DNA of 64,000 bases from Ricordea florida (lineage: Eukaryota > Cnidaria > Anthozoa > Corallimorpharia > Ricordeidae): NCBI GenBank assembly GCA_949710005.1, contig OX453272.1, positions 20,180,929 through 20,244,928 on the forward strand, read 5' to 3'. Positions 37,991 to 48,697 of this stretch are shown here, in pieces. The notes beneath the pieces were generated by a model. The model ran no database searches and was not told the DNA's origin. It saw nothing but the letters and a program-made list of their open reading frames with translations. The first letter of the stretch is position 1; each line of letters opens with the position of its first letter. The translations under genes were made by a program, and so were the position numbers.

Positions 37991-38209
37991 CTATTACTAC
38001 TATATATGTATTTCTTTAAACCACTAATTAAATGTTTTGGTGAGTAGGAGGAGGTGGAGGATTGCGTAAGATACTTTATTAACCATTTTATCAGGAGATT
38101 TTATTAACCATTTTATCGGGGATTTTATCAGGGATTTTATCAAGGATTTTATCAAGGAATTTATCAAGGAATTTAATTTTTGGCCTAGGATCGGCATATT
38201 ACAACTACT
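37934..38209. repeat. E2 right TIR
   Basis: This is the reverse complement of 25197-25496, shorter by 24 bases because two 12-base units are missing from the tandem array. The rest appears identical, including the first codons of the SAP-like start. Confidence 0.93.
38013..38020 (-). promoter_or_regulatory. TTTAAAGA box upstream of the SAP/zinc gene
   Basis: The minus-strand octamer lies 22 bases before the ATG at 37990 and is the TIR twin of the polymerase box at 25410-25417. Confidence 0.6.
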
Positions 38210-38214
38210 TTATG
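38210..38214. repeat. E2 target-site duplication, right
   Basis: TTATG directly follows the CT terminus of E2 and matches 25192-25196. Confidence 0.85.
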
Positions 38215-39160
38215 GGTGTGGAAAGCGTATAGAATTGGACCTGGTAAGGACATGCCACTAACAAAACTAGGTGTTCCTCAGGTGACACAGCTACCAAATC
38301 TCATGAAATGTGACACAGACACAGCTAAGAGTTCCCCAATGTCCATTTTATGAAAGTGAAGTCAAACTTACCACCACGCTTTACAGAAATGCTCATCCAG
38401 TGAAAACAAGGAGCCTCCAAGTGGTACCTCAGTTTCTATTTTTGCCTGTCCCGATGAGGGCTGCATTAAAATGTATCAACAATTTTCTTTCAGCTCCAAC
38501 TGGAGATTGGAAAACAGGAACGCGCTCTGGAGCATGAGATACTACTGGACAGAGCAGTACACAGCTATGCAGACAGATTGCAGGAACAATCTGGTGGGGA
38601 GCCACAGGTCCAGCAATGCAGAAAGCCCCTCAACCTTACAAATGAACCATCTTTGCCTATGGGCTGGGCACTGAGATCCAATCAAGTTCAAAGAACAAGA
38701 TTTACAGAAAAGCAAAAAGATTACTTAACCAGTAAATTCTGCTTTGGAGAGACAATGGACCATAAGGCAGATACAGCATCGGTAGCAAAGACTATGATGA
38801 CGGCAAGGGGCAGCAGCGGAAACCACCTCTTTACAAGTTCCAAATTCCTAACAAGTCAACTAGTTTCAAGCTTCTTCTCGAGACTGGCCTCTAAGCACAC
38901 TCTTGGAGATGATGTAATGGCAGTAAGTGACATTGAAGAAAACATTGACAAAAACCAGAAAACAGAGAATAAGGAAGCCCTAAATGACTTAAGAAACTAA
39001 ATTCTTCAAGAAGTAGCCCTGCATCAAATTTATTATAACCATTACAACATCTGTCAAATTTTACAATTCAAACATTCCAGAAGATCTGCGAGGACTTCCA
39101 TATCTAAATAAACAACATCAAAGGGAAGAGAAAAGCTCCTTGCATTGAAAGACTGGTTGG
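38215..39160 (+). pseudogene. Zinc-finger-type gene, right half, split by E2
   Basis: After the target site the frame continues with WKAYRIGPGK. Then comes a C2H2-like finger (CPDEGCIKMYQQF) broken by one shift near 38495. The frame 38578-39000 holds a conserved helical domain with RTRFTEKQKDYLTSKFCFGE, a KADTASVAKTM segment and VSSFFSRLASK. After a stop at 38998 a further 50 codons stay recognisable. This domain order recurs in many predicted cnidarian proteins (recalled). Multiple breaks make it a pseudogene. Confidence 0.65.
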
Positions 39161-40759
39161 CTTTTGAAAGAAGTGCCTGTGTCAGGAATAACTGGAACTT
39201 TTTCTTGAGTAGAACTCTAACGTTAAATTGTAAGCAAGTTCATAATGGTTTTTGCTGCCCGGATATTAATTGTGAAAACAGCTCACGTTTTGCAGTAATT
39301 TCACAAAAATATCATTGCTTCATGCAACATTTGCCTATAAAGAGAACTTGCATGAAGCCAGTGGAAGGTGCAGTTTAGCTCAAATGTGATGCTCAAAAAG
39401 GCTCAATGGTTGAGCACTTTCTAGTAAGGTAATCACTAACTGTGCCTAACAATACATTTGTGACAAGCATTGGGTGATTTTGAAAAGAGCATGGTGTTTT
39501 TCGACTCTTCAAGTTGTTGAGCTGACGTTTACATCAACACTGACAGTAATATGCCACCTGAATGACAATCTTTAAAGAGTGTTTTTCTTTGGCAATGGAA
39601 GCTGCGCTGTAATAATGTTTTGATGTCCTCATAGTGAGATACCCTGCTCAGGTCCTTAGCGATGATAGTCTGGTGTGGTGCCATTAAGACACTATTCCCT
39701 TCTCCCTCTTGGTACAAAAGATTTTGTCCAGTTTCAGTCACACAACACTAAATATGATCAAGTTAACCTTAACTTGGCATCCACCAGTTAATGCGGTTTC
39801 TATAAATCATTTTTTCACAGAAAGAGGATCTTAGCATTATCTTATTTCCTTTTTCCCTGTATTCATTTACTTGCAGTAAAACCGCTTTAGTCAATTTTGG
39901 CCACCCTGTCAAGATTGTGAGCAATTGTACACACAGATAAATCTCCAGCAAATAAAAGAAAATATCCATAGAGACATACTTTGCAGCATTAAAAACAGGA
40001 GGAATTCAATTAACTAGTTCAAATCTTGTTTTTAGTGCCGTTAGAGTGCATTGTCTCTTAATTCGAAAGTAAGGAGGCATCATTTCCATAAAAATATAAA
40101 TTGACATAATTTTCGTATGTAGGTAAGTGAGATCAACCTTTTTCTGTGTTCGCAAGATAACTAGAGAAACAAAATGAAAGACCTACAAAAGTAACAAAGA
40201 GTACTAACCTCTGTTTGCCTAAGAACTTCATAACCTTCATGTCTTAGATTAACATTCAAGACTAATGGCAGCTTAACTCCTTTAACAGACCTGAAAATAG
40301 GAGCAACAATCAGCCAGTGCAACAAAGCATTTCCATGATAAAATGATGCACCCTTTCAGTTCTACTGTTACAGCCCAAGCACGCACATACAAAATCTCAT
40401 GCATATTACAGGCAAGACAAATGTAACCGTGAAAGAAGTTAGAGTCTTGTCAACAGTGCAATTGTTCAATAGTAAGAAAAATGTGAATTGCTGGATAATT
40501 TAAAAGGAACAGTATCAAAGAGGTTGTTAACATTCTACAAGATCCGCATAATTCTTCATATCATACAGAAGCTGAATCCAATAATTGTTTTATTATGAGT
40601 TAAAAATATTTCAAGAGCATATTAAAACTGTCCTTTTCTCTTGGCAAGTTACTGATATCTTCCTCAATGGCAGGCAGCCTTTAGTGTTGAAAGCCTTTTA
40701 CCCGCCAGTTTTCCTGCTCTCTGGTCAAGTTCCATGACGTCAATTGTTGAAAAATTCAT
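39161..40759. other. Stretch without recognised gene
   Basis: Short ORFs here (39145-39378 plus, 39529-39741 and 39769-39969 minus) show no domain, codon pattern or homology within the window. Nothing else was recognised. Confidence 0.4.
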
Positions 40760-42710
40760 CCTACTAGAAATACGACTCCCGCAAAACCTCGCGAAGCTAG
40801 TTTTTAAAGAACCTGTAATTGTTTTTCCTGAGGGATAAAACCCCAATTTATGCATTTACTTATTATTCTATCATTATAACTTTTTGTATTTTCTCATTTC
40901 TTGTATTTATTATGATTATTATTATTATTGTATTATTACTATTATTATTATAATAATTACTGGTATTGATACTATTATTATCTTTTTTTTTATGTTTAAC
41001 ATCATATACTGTTATGGGGTGGGGGTGTATGTCCTAAGCTGGGAAAAGGTTCCTCTGCTACTTCAAGCAATACAGTTTTCTTTTGAATAGGGTTTGTATC
41101 AGAGGTGGTAAAAATTACTCAACTCTGAACAATACCATATCTTCTATTAGGCTTAGAATCTAGTCGATAGACTGATAGATAGATAGACTGGTTTATTATT
41201 AAATCACATCGCAGTAAAATACTGAATTGCATAATTATTTACAAGCTACTAATATACAATTATAAATATAATGCTTAAAGTTCTATTAAAATGTTCTCAT
41301 TCATCTCAAACTTGAGTTGGTTTCAGCCGCACACTTCACGAAAAACGAATTAGCAAAACGCTTTGTCTTGGCTGCTGGTACATAATACGTTCTTTGGCGC
41401 CTGAAATTATAATGAGGGCTGTAGACTTCAGGAATTAGGTGATGCAGTTTACTGTCCTGATTCTCGCTGATTGATCTAAATAAAGACTTAATTTGTAATG
41501 TCTTCGTGATGTGCCCTGATAGAGGTCAAACAGGCGCGCTCTAATGCTTCCCTGTAAGGCATTCTAGGAAAAATACATGCCAGAGCTCTTTTCTGAAAAC
41601 TTTCTAACTCCGACTGTAAATACTGAGGTAGAGAAAAATGGAAAACTGGACAAGAGTAGTCAAGGGAAGATCTAATACATGCGCAGTAGTAGGTGACAAG
41701 ATCTTCGGCTGGAATGTGCGCACGTTTAAGTTGCACAAGGAGATAGTCATGGTTGCCACAGCCAAAGGATCTTTAAATTCCCTGACTTTTTCCTGAAAAA
41801 ATGTAAAATTTCCCTTACCAACTAAATTAGAAAAGTCACAAATTAGTCCTAGTAATGGCCTCCAACCTCTCCTCACAGCCAACCCCTAAACCCATTTATT
41901 TATTATACTTTCAGAAAGTCACACACAGTGAACATCGATTTATAGTTTCTTAAGATAACAAAGTCATGGAAAAAGGATTGATTTTCTTGGAAACTCAAAA
42001 TCAGCTTTTAAACAGTCATGTAATTCTATCAATCCAACACATTTCATGTCACATTCTTGGTTACACCAAACCATCGCTGAATTGCCAAGAATTAAGTCAG
42101 CACTCTTAAATTTCACTTTTTCCTGACTTTTCTCAAATACTTAAATTTTTCCTGACTTTATTTGAAATTCCCTGACTTTTCCCTGACCTTAAAGAATTTT
42201 CTTACCCTCACCATTTCCTGACCTGTGGCAATCATGCTAGTGCAGTCATTTGTCAATACAGTTAGTGTGGAAAATCATGATTGAAAGCATAGGGCATTTA
42301 GGAAACTTCAATGATTTGTCATTACATACAGCAGCCTTGCAATGAATATATAAGAAAGATCATAAAAATTTTGGCATTATAAACTTTAGTTTCTCCCTTC
42401 TAGAGTTTTTCCAATGTAAAAGGTCAACTGTATTTGACGTCATAAAAATGAATTAAACAGCATTAAGGATAAAGGTTAAGATTTCATGCTTAATTTTGCA
42501 ACGTAGGGCTTAAATTAACTTTTCATTTGTGGGAAAAGGGTGGGGCTAAGAGAGTAATTCCCAGGAATGCATGGAACTAAAGTTAAAAACGCATTTTAAA
42601 CTGGCTATGGAACTTGTCTGTCCCAATGAAACCTTGTAATTACTTAATACATCTATTTAGCAAAGATATATAGCAAAGGGAAATACTACTCAGAAGTCAG
42701 TAATAACATC
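40760..42710. repeat. 1.5-kb dispersed repeat, copy 2, interrupted
   Basis: This is the second copy of 2695-4170. It is collinear except for a 580-base LINE fragment at 41163-41743. Numerous substitutions and small indels show that the two copies are old. Confidence 0.75.
41163..41743 (-). mobile_element. LINE 3' fragment inserted in the repeat
   Basis: The minus-strand frame 41488-41736 encodes the end of a LINE reverse transcriptase (PYREALERACLTSI region). The insertion ends in a GATAGACTGATAGATAGATAG microsatellite at 41163. TAGTC flanks it on both sides, and the uninterrupted site is seen in copy 1 near 3193. The 5' end is truncated, as usual for LINE insertions. Confidence 0.7.
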
Positions 42711-42719
42711 TGCTTTATT

Positions 42720-43515
42720 TACAAATAATTGACATGACACAATTACTAACCTCGCTTTGCGAGGAATTACAGTACAATTGGCATCAATTGAAATTAATTG
42801 TAGCATAATAGCACGGGTTTTTTGACACTTAGCAGGATTAAATGACATCTGCCACTTGCTTTGCCACACTTCCAGTTTCCTTAGGTCCTCCTGGAGTTGA
42901 TCGCCGTTCTCCATGGTTGAAACAATACCGTATAGGAGTGCATCATCCGCAAAAAGCCTAATTAAGGATTTCATATTATCAGGCAGGTCGTTGACGTACA
43001 ATGGGAATAGCAAAGGTCCTAATACGGTTCCTTGGGGCACGCCAGAGGTTACTTGAGAGGGATTAGAGTGCTTGCCCTCGCACACCACAGACTGAAAGCG
43101 GTTTGTCAAGAACGATTCAATCCAGCTTAACAAAGGTCTGCAGATACCATTGTAGTATAGCTTGTAAATTAGGCGTTTGTGAGGATCCTTATCGAAGGCT
43201 TTACTGAAATCCAAAACAACAGCATTAACAGAGTTACTTTCTTGGACGGTTTTGGCCATATCGTGAATGGTCAAGATCAGCTGGGTTACAGTTGATCGTT
43301 TTGCTCTGAATCCATGTTGCACGTCTGTTAAGATCGCGTGCCGTTCTAAATGCTTCATTATGTGACTGTGCATGATATGCTCAAGAACCTTTGATGAAAT
43401 GCAGGTATATGAAATCGGTCTATAATTTGCAGGGTCCGATTTTTCTCCATTCTTGAACACACCACATACATTGGCATGTTCCCATTTGGATGGTACATGG
43501 CCGGCATGAATGGAG
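42720..43515 (-). pseudogene. LINE reverse transcriptase fragment
   Basis: The minus-strand frame has the RT order: NYRPIS, then AKRSTVTQL, VVLDFSKAFD, SGVPQGTVLGPLLF and the catalytic FADDALLYG box. The reading remains open upstream to about 43515 without a start. The N-terminal endonuclease and the C terminus are missing. A D residue replaces the usual V before PHKRL. It is CR1/Jockey-like by motif style. It directly abuts the small secreted-protein relative on the other strand. Confidence 0.8.
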
Positions 43516-43879
43516 GCTTGGTAAATTGCTTATGTTAGGGTTTCTCCTTGGAATGCTCACATTGCTTACAAATGCACACGCTGTTCGCAGTAGACCTACC
43601 CAAAACTACAACAGTGAGCAATTTTTGGCCAGGTTGTTCCGCAAACTCAAAGAGAACTCAATGAAAGCCATGAAAGCAAACTATGAAGCGATGACAAACT
43701 CTGAACTATCTTTGAAAGCCCAAGTTATGCACATGAATACTACTAACTCTTGTAGTTTCAGCTACTGTTGTCATTGGCATCCAAAAGCTGAAGTTAATAA
43801 ACAAATTTTGTATAGCGACAAGACAGACGCGTCGTTGGATGCCTCGAGTCAACAATTTGTGCAAGACAACATCACCTGA
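43490..43879 (+). pseudogene. Relative of the small secreted protein, chimeric start and frameshift
   Basis: From about codon 15 the protein matches the ORF at 5867-6292: signal peptide (LGFLLGMLTLLTNAHA), the basic KENSMKAMKANYEAMTN stretch, and Cys residues. The first 14 codons come from the LINE sequence. A shift after SDKT replaces the Cys-containing C terminus. The DNA match continues past the stop to about 43905, so the unit was copied with its 3' flank. It is probably non-functional. Confidence 0.55.
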
Positions 43880-43905
43880 ATAAAGGAGGTTATAAGGATT
43901 TTTTT

Positions 43906-44727
43906 CTTTAAATGTTCTTCCCGAGCTGTAAATTATGCCATCATCGATGTAGGCTTCACATCCATCAAGATTTGCAATGACTTTGTTGATCAGGCGCTGA
44001 AAAGAGGACGGCAAATTCTTCATTCCAAACGGCATAACTTTCTACTGGTACTATCCGTCTGGAGTTACAAAGGCTGAAATTTCCTTTGCGCGTTCCGTTA
44101 ATGGAACCTGCCAGAAACCTTTGAGCAGGTCAAACTTTGTAATGTATTTAGTTCTTCCCACTGTGTCAATGCAATCATCCATTCTTGGGATTGGAAAGGT
44201 ATCAGTTTTGGTGACACTGTTCACCTTCCGGTAGTCCGTACACATATGGTACGTTCCATCTGGCTTTGGGACAAGTATGCAAGGTGATCTCCAGCTACTA
44301 TAAAGTCATTCTCCAGCAAGTACTTTATCTCATCCTTAAGGTATTGTTGCTTCTGAGAACTAAGTCTGTATGGATGTTGTTTCACTGGAGGAGCATCACC
44401 GACATCAACATCATGATAAAAGTGATCAGTTCTTGATGGCACATCCAGGAAATATTCAAACAGCAGGTTCTCTAGATCTTTTCTTTGAGCTTCTGGTAAG
44501 TGAGACAGCTTGGAATCCAGGTCACGCAGCACATCAGAGTTCGAGAGTCTTGCTGTGACAGCAGAACCATTTCTACCTAACTCACAACTAAATTCTTCCT
44601 TAGGTTCCGAAATAACTACATTCACATTTGCAGGCTGTTCCTCTTCAGAAAAACTACCTCGTTCAAAATATGGCTTTAACATATTAATGTGACACAGCTG
44701 TGTTTCCTTACGCTTATCTGGAGTAGG
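43906..44727 (-). pseudogene. Gypsy-type element: reverse transcriptase part (Gmr1-like order)
   Basis: On the minus strand a linker frame (44221-44682) with HDVDVGDAPPVKQHPYRL leads into RT motifs: DYRKVNSVTKTDTFPIPR, KFDLLKGFWQVPL, FVTPDG, MPFGMKN and YIDDGIIYS. The frame stops or shifts several times, and RNase H is not found. Upstream on the same strand lies the integrase C terminus (47018-47447), separated only by a hAT insertion. The element therefore had integrase before RT, opposite to ordinary Gypsy. Confidence 0.8.
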
Positions 44728-44933
44728 GTGTCAAGGGAGAAATGTTACTCTGAAACTAGGAAAATAGGAATGACGGTAGGTGGAAAATAGGAAAAATAGG
44801 AATTCTAGCCCCAAAATAGGAAAAAAAATAAATAAAAAAATAGGAAACTTTCTCCGAGTTCTATCCATTTAATACCCCCAGCAACAACTGTTCCCGTGTA
44901 TTATTTAACAGACATAATGATATACATCTTCAG

Positions 44934-44984
44934 TATATTCCCACAAGTATGTCGGCATAATGCCGACATACTTGTGTGAATATA
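44934..44984. repeat. 51-bp near-perfect palindrome
   Basis: Arms of 25 bases with one mismatch surround a single central base at 44959. The core is CACAAGTATGTCGGCAT and its reverse complement. It lies within the hAT remnant and could form a strong hairpin or cruciform. Confidence 0.85.
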
Positions 44985-45236
44985 CTTACCGTATAAGGAA
45001 AAACAACTGTTGTCACTCATGTAACCAAGCGCAACTCATCCTACAACATTACTAGATTTGAAATTTTCATGAGATATTTCACAACTGAAACAGATGCGAA
45101 ACCGGCCTGTAAAACTGTGCGAACAATAAGGGGCAAGAAATTATAATTTTTTTTACAACCAATGTCAAAGTTCGCTATCGCCAAATGTATGTCTTTCTTA
45201 CAATAACTTCAAAAAGGACCTTAAAATAACCAAAAC

Positions 45237-46589
45237 TTATAATCTTTTAGCTCTTTTAGCAGATTGGATAACCTTAGTTGGTTTGCCCCTTTTGGGGGCA
45301 ACATTTGTCGTTGATGACATGGCTTTTTTTAAGAGTTTGTGCTGCTTGTCTGTCAACAGTTTTCTCTTTTTTCCAATTTTCTCCAAGCTTTGCATTGCTT
45401 GGTCTAGCTTTTTCTTAGCAGCGTCAAGCATCATTGTGGCTACATTAACACTCTGTCTATTGACAGTTTTTGCTGATAGGGCATCATGGAGTTTTGATGT
45501 TGCATCACTAAGTAATTCATTGGCACCTTTCAATTCTGCTTTTACTGTTTCTTCCTCGTACATCAGAGTGTCCTGGCTCTCTTGTAGGGATTGTTTGGAT
45601 TTAGCCATCTCCTCTTAAGCTTTCTGTATTCTTTCAGCTTCCTTCTTCTTTTGTTCAGCTTCCTCCTTCTTCCTCTCTTCTTGTTTTTCTGCCTTAAATC
45701 GTGCCTGATATGCAGTGTGAGCTGATGGTATGGATAGCTTCAACTCTTTTGTTATTGCAATGTTCTCAGGTTGACCATTAACTGGATCATAAAACCTGCC
45801 TGCCTCCTTTACAGTGCTCAGACCTGTGATTGTCACTTCTCTTAGTGCTGACCTGTCACTGGTGACCACTCTTGCATTTACCGAAAGACTCCTTTCAGAC
45901 TCGGCATTTGTTTGGGCTAACACAAGTCCAGATTTGATTACTAAAGGCAGAGATTGATATCAACTGCTACCATCAATTGACTTAACAAGGAAGACATCAT
46001 TCCAGTAATGATCAATTCGCCGAGTGCTATCAAGTTCAGACACTTCTTGATCTGCTTGTAGCAATTTCCACTCATCCAGTACTGATGAGACATCCAGCTG
46101 TGGTTGAAGTTTCCTGGTAAGATTCTGGATGGACATATCTGTGGATTTTCCGGTTCCTTTTGAGGAGATTTAGGCAGCCAAGGTCTCTCAAGAGCTTATT
46201 GCCCAAGGGTAACCTCAACTGAAGGTGGGATACTGTGGCTACATAAAATGCTCGAATGCCAAGAATGGCCAGCCCCTGTTTCGCAGGATTCGAACATGCT
46301 AAGGCCCGTCTGGTTTGATCACCAATAAAAGGTTGATTGTCACTTGTAACTTGACATCTTCAGAACCTAGTGAAGCACCATATTTGCCTTCCAGTGCAGT
46401 GGGCTTCGGGAACCTTCGCATTATCTTGAGAAGGGTTAGGCACATGCTGTCATAAACCAACTGTATGGTTGGAGTACTTTTCTGGAAGAGTGTTAGAAAT
46501 TCTTCAAACAGTGGAAAAGTAACTTTTAAAAACTCAAGCAGAACTCTAGTTACATCTTTGTCTCCACTCATGAGCATTGCTGCCACCAA
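45237..46589 (-). pseudogene. hAT-like transposase C-terminal region
   Basis: Three minus-strand frames (46299-46589, 45615-45923, 45237-45608) follow one another with stops and shifts between. The middle frame holds TNAESERSLSVNARVV, which resembles the hAT dimerisation region in which a small residue precedes ERxFS. A Glu/Lys-rich helical tail and a basic C terminus follow. The DDE core is not recognisable. Assignment rests on that motif and on the terminal repeats. Confidence 0.5.
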
Positions 46590-47017
46590 CTTGTAGTTGA
46601 CGCTCTTAGGTGCTGTTTTCTCATCCTTCCCTAGGTCTTTGATAAATTGGTGTATAGCATCACTTACCTCACCACTTCAAGATGGTGGCTGTGCAAGCAT
46701 GGAGGTGAACCTCCCAGAAATCCTTGCAAGCTACAAAAACACTGAGAAAGTCTGGGCACAAGTTCAGAGGAAACGTCATCCAAAATGGGCTTCAAAAGGC
46801 TTCCAGAAGGCTTCAAACTGGTCTTTTTGCCGTAAAAGGTTTCAGTTTTTTGTAGAATTTGTCAGTTTTAGTTTTTTTTCAACTACTCCAAAATGTTTCT
46901 GTGCAGTAAGTAAAATCTTAAAAAAATAGGAAAAAATTGGAAAATCTCGAAAAAATAGGAGAAAATAGGAAGCAAGTCAAAAAAATAGGAAAAAATAGGA
47001 ACTTGACACCCTGACAT

Positions 47018-47447
47018 AATTAAGATCACTAAACTTCTTCTTAATAACATAGGGCCCAAAAAATCTAGACTGCAATGAATTGCCTTGCACTGGCAAAAAC
47101 ACAAGGACCTTCTGTCCTGGCTCAAAACTTCGCTTTACAGCATCTAAATCATACCTTTCCTTAACCGATTTCTGGGATGAACTAAGATTGGCCCTTGCTA
47201 ATTCACAAGCTCTAGATAGCTTAGTGCGGAAATCTAAGACATACTGCAAAATATTAATATGAGGCTCATTAGAACTAGATAATAACTTTTCTTTAAGTAA
47301 TTTCAGAGGTCCTCTCACAGTGTAACCGGACACAAGCTCAAAAGGGCTGAAACCAAGAGATTCTTGCACAGATTCGCGTGCAGAAAACAACAAAAGATGA
47401 ATACCTTCCTCCCTGTCTTTCTCTGTCTCAAAGCAGTATATCCTCAA
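47018..47447 (-). pseudogene. Gypsy-type element: integrase C-terminal part
   Basis: The minus-strand frame encodes ESLGFSPFELVSGYTVRGPL, a helical linker, SVKERYDLDAVKRSFEPGQKVLV and a GPYVIKKK beta segment. This is the C-terminal half of a Gypsy integrase with its GPY/F-type module. The catalytic core is missing. At 47450 the sequence changes abruptly to Polinton polymerase sequence. Downstream on the same strand, after the hAT insertion, the frame continues toward RT. Confidence 0.8.
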
Positions 47448-47449
47448 GG

Positions 47450-48460
47450 CAGTATATATTATTTATCGTATGGCAATAATCGATCATTATTTCTCAACAC
47501 TAAAAAGCTTTTTGTTTGATCATTATACCCAATATTAATTGAATACGGATTATGTATTTCAAATTCATCTATGTCTTTATAGGTAACAGGAAAATTGATA
47601 TAATCCCAGTTAAATTTTTCTGAATTTGTTCTATATTTTGTTAATCGTTGAGGATCTTTATATACGGGGTAAACCGCTGATGTTACTCCTCATTTAAAAC
47701 ACTCATTATCATTCTCATTCTTAACATTAATTACTACTTTTTTATCTGCTATGAATTTGGGTTATTCAATATAACTACTACCAGAGACTGGATCCGATTT
47801 TACAACCTGTCTATCAAAATATTCCACATTCATGAATCGCCATCCGGAACCCTGATTTTCCAAATTTTGTATTTTCTTCTAATATTATTTTGAATATTTC
47901 ATCTATTTTTGTCATTATATTATATGAGTCAGTAGTTAATATTGCGTTTCCTCCATCAAAACTGGGGAAAGTGACGTCAGGTTCTCTTGAAGGTGCGTCT
48001 AATTGGACACGACATGTTAATATGAAAAAAAATTTAATTGGCTTATTCATATTCCTAATCGTATTTAAAACAGATAATTTAACTTTTGCTAGGAATTAAC
48101 TAGCATCACCAGTAGTACCATCTACTCAATAAGTCTTACGAAACTTTTTAATCACAGTTTGGTGTTCTCTTAATACATAATTAGAAGGATTACAGTAATT
48201 TTTGTACAATTGATTTATCTGATTTTTTAATTCTCCAAAACGCTTATCAACATTTCTTTTTATTTGGGGTGGAATACAAGCCAAAAGCCAATCAGCAAAC
48301 TCATTAAGTCTATTTCTAGTTTCATTTGCTAGTCTTTCAGTCACTTGTCTTAAGGTGCTTTGGTTAGTAGTGATAGGTGGAGTTGGTCTGAAAACAGGAA
48401 CTTCAATTTCAGGAATTGGCTTATTCATTAGATTTTCATTTGGGCTTGTCATTAATTAAC
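47450..48460 (-). pseudogene. E3: N-terminal fragment of a third Polinton-type DNA polymerase
   Basis: The frames 48126-48452 and 47814-48050 and the open stretch 47460-47810 align in order with residues about 140-420 of the E2 polymerase. Landmarks are REHQTVIKKF, a LTCRVQLD strand, GSGWRFMNVEYFD and a conserved INVKNEND-type segment. Stops at positions that are Trp in E2, plus frameshifts, break it. The sequence differs strongly from both E1 and E2, so this is a third lineage. The catalytic part was lost where it joins the Gypsy remnant. Confidence 0.75.
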
Positions 48461-48523
48461 AATTAACTATTATAATTCGATTTCTTTAGTATTTAAAGAC
48501 ATCATGTATAATTGATTTAAACA

Positions 48524-48697
48524 ATGTGGAGTTGTTGCGTTAAAGAAAAAAAAGAAACTCAATGTGTTCCAGGTAGTGAAAAATATGTTAAAACTCGTAA
48601 TGAAAGATTTTTGGTTAAGTGTATTTGCACCAGTTGAGGTATTAAAAAAGCAAAATTTATATCAGAATCCGATTATAATTATCATATGAAATGTTAA
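48524..48697 (+). pseudogene. Small Cys-rich ORF next to E3
   Basis: A 57-codon frame with one internal TGA starts WSCCVKEKKETQC and ends HMKC. It is Cys- and Lys-rich. It lies divergent from the E3 polymerase start. It could be a zinc-binding accessory gene of the third element. No family is recognised. Confidence 0.35.

Larger units (their letters stand above)
25197..38209 (+). mobile_element. E2: Polinton/Maverick-like element, 13,013 bp, structurally intact
   Basis: The element starts AGTAGTTG and ends CAACTACT. It has TIRs of 300 and 276 bases that are identical by eye except for two 12-base tandem units, and TTATG repeats flank it. It carries intact ORFs for polymerase, integrase, capsid protein and packaging ATPase plus seven further intact structural or unknown genes and a terminal SAP/zinc gene. 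No adenain-type cysteine protease was found, and the minor capsid gene is internally deleted. Perfect ends and open frames indicate recent insertion. The gene set is that of the virus-like Polintons/adintoviruses of animals. Confidence 0.93.
44728..47014 (-). mobile_element. hAT-type transposon remnant inside the Gypsy element
   Basis: The ends are inverted repeats AGGGTGTCAAG (left) and CTTGACACCCT (right), flanked internally by many copies of AAAATAGGAA. The element splits one Gypsy coding frame. It carries a broken hAT-like protein on the minus strand and a 51-base palindrome. No 8-base target duplication could be seen. Confidence 0.7.

Noticed and set aside
38470-38505. TTTTCTTTCAG as a splice acceptor in the zinc-finger-type gene
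   Set aside because: No matching donor was seen and the two sides align to the same domain with a simple frame shift, so a mutation explains it.
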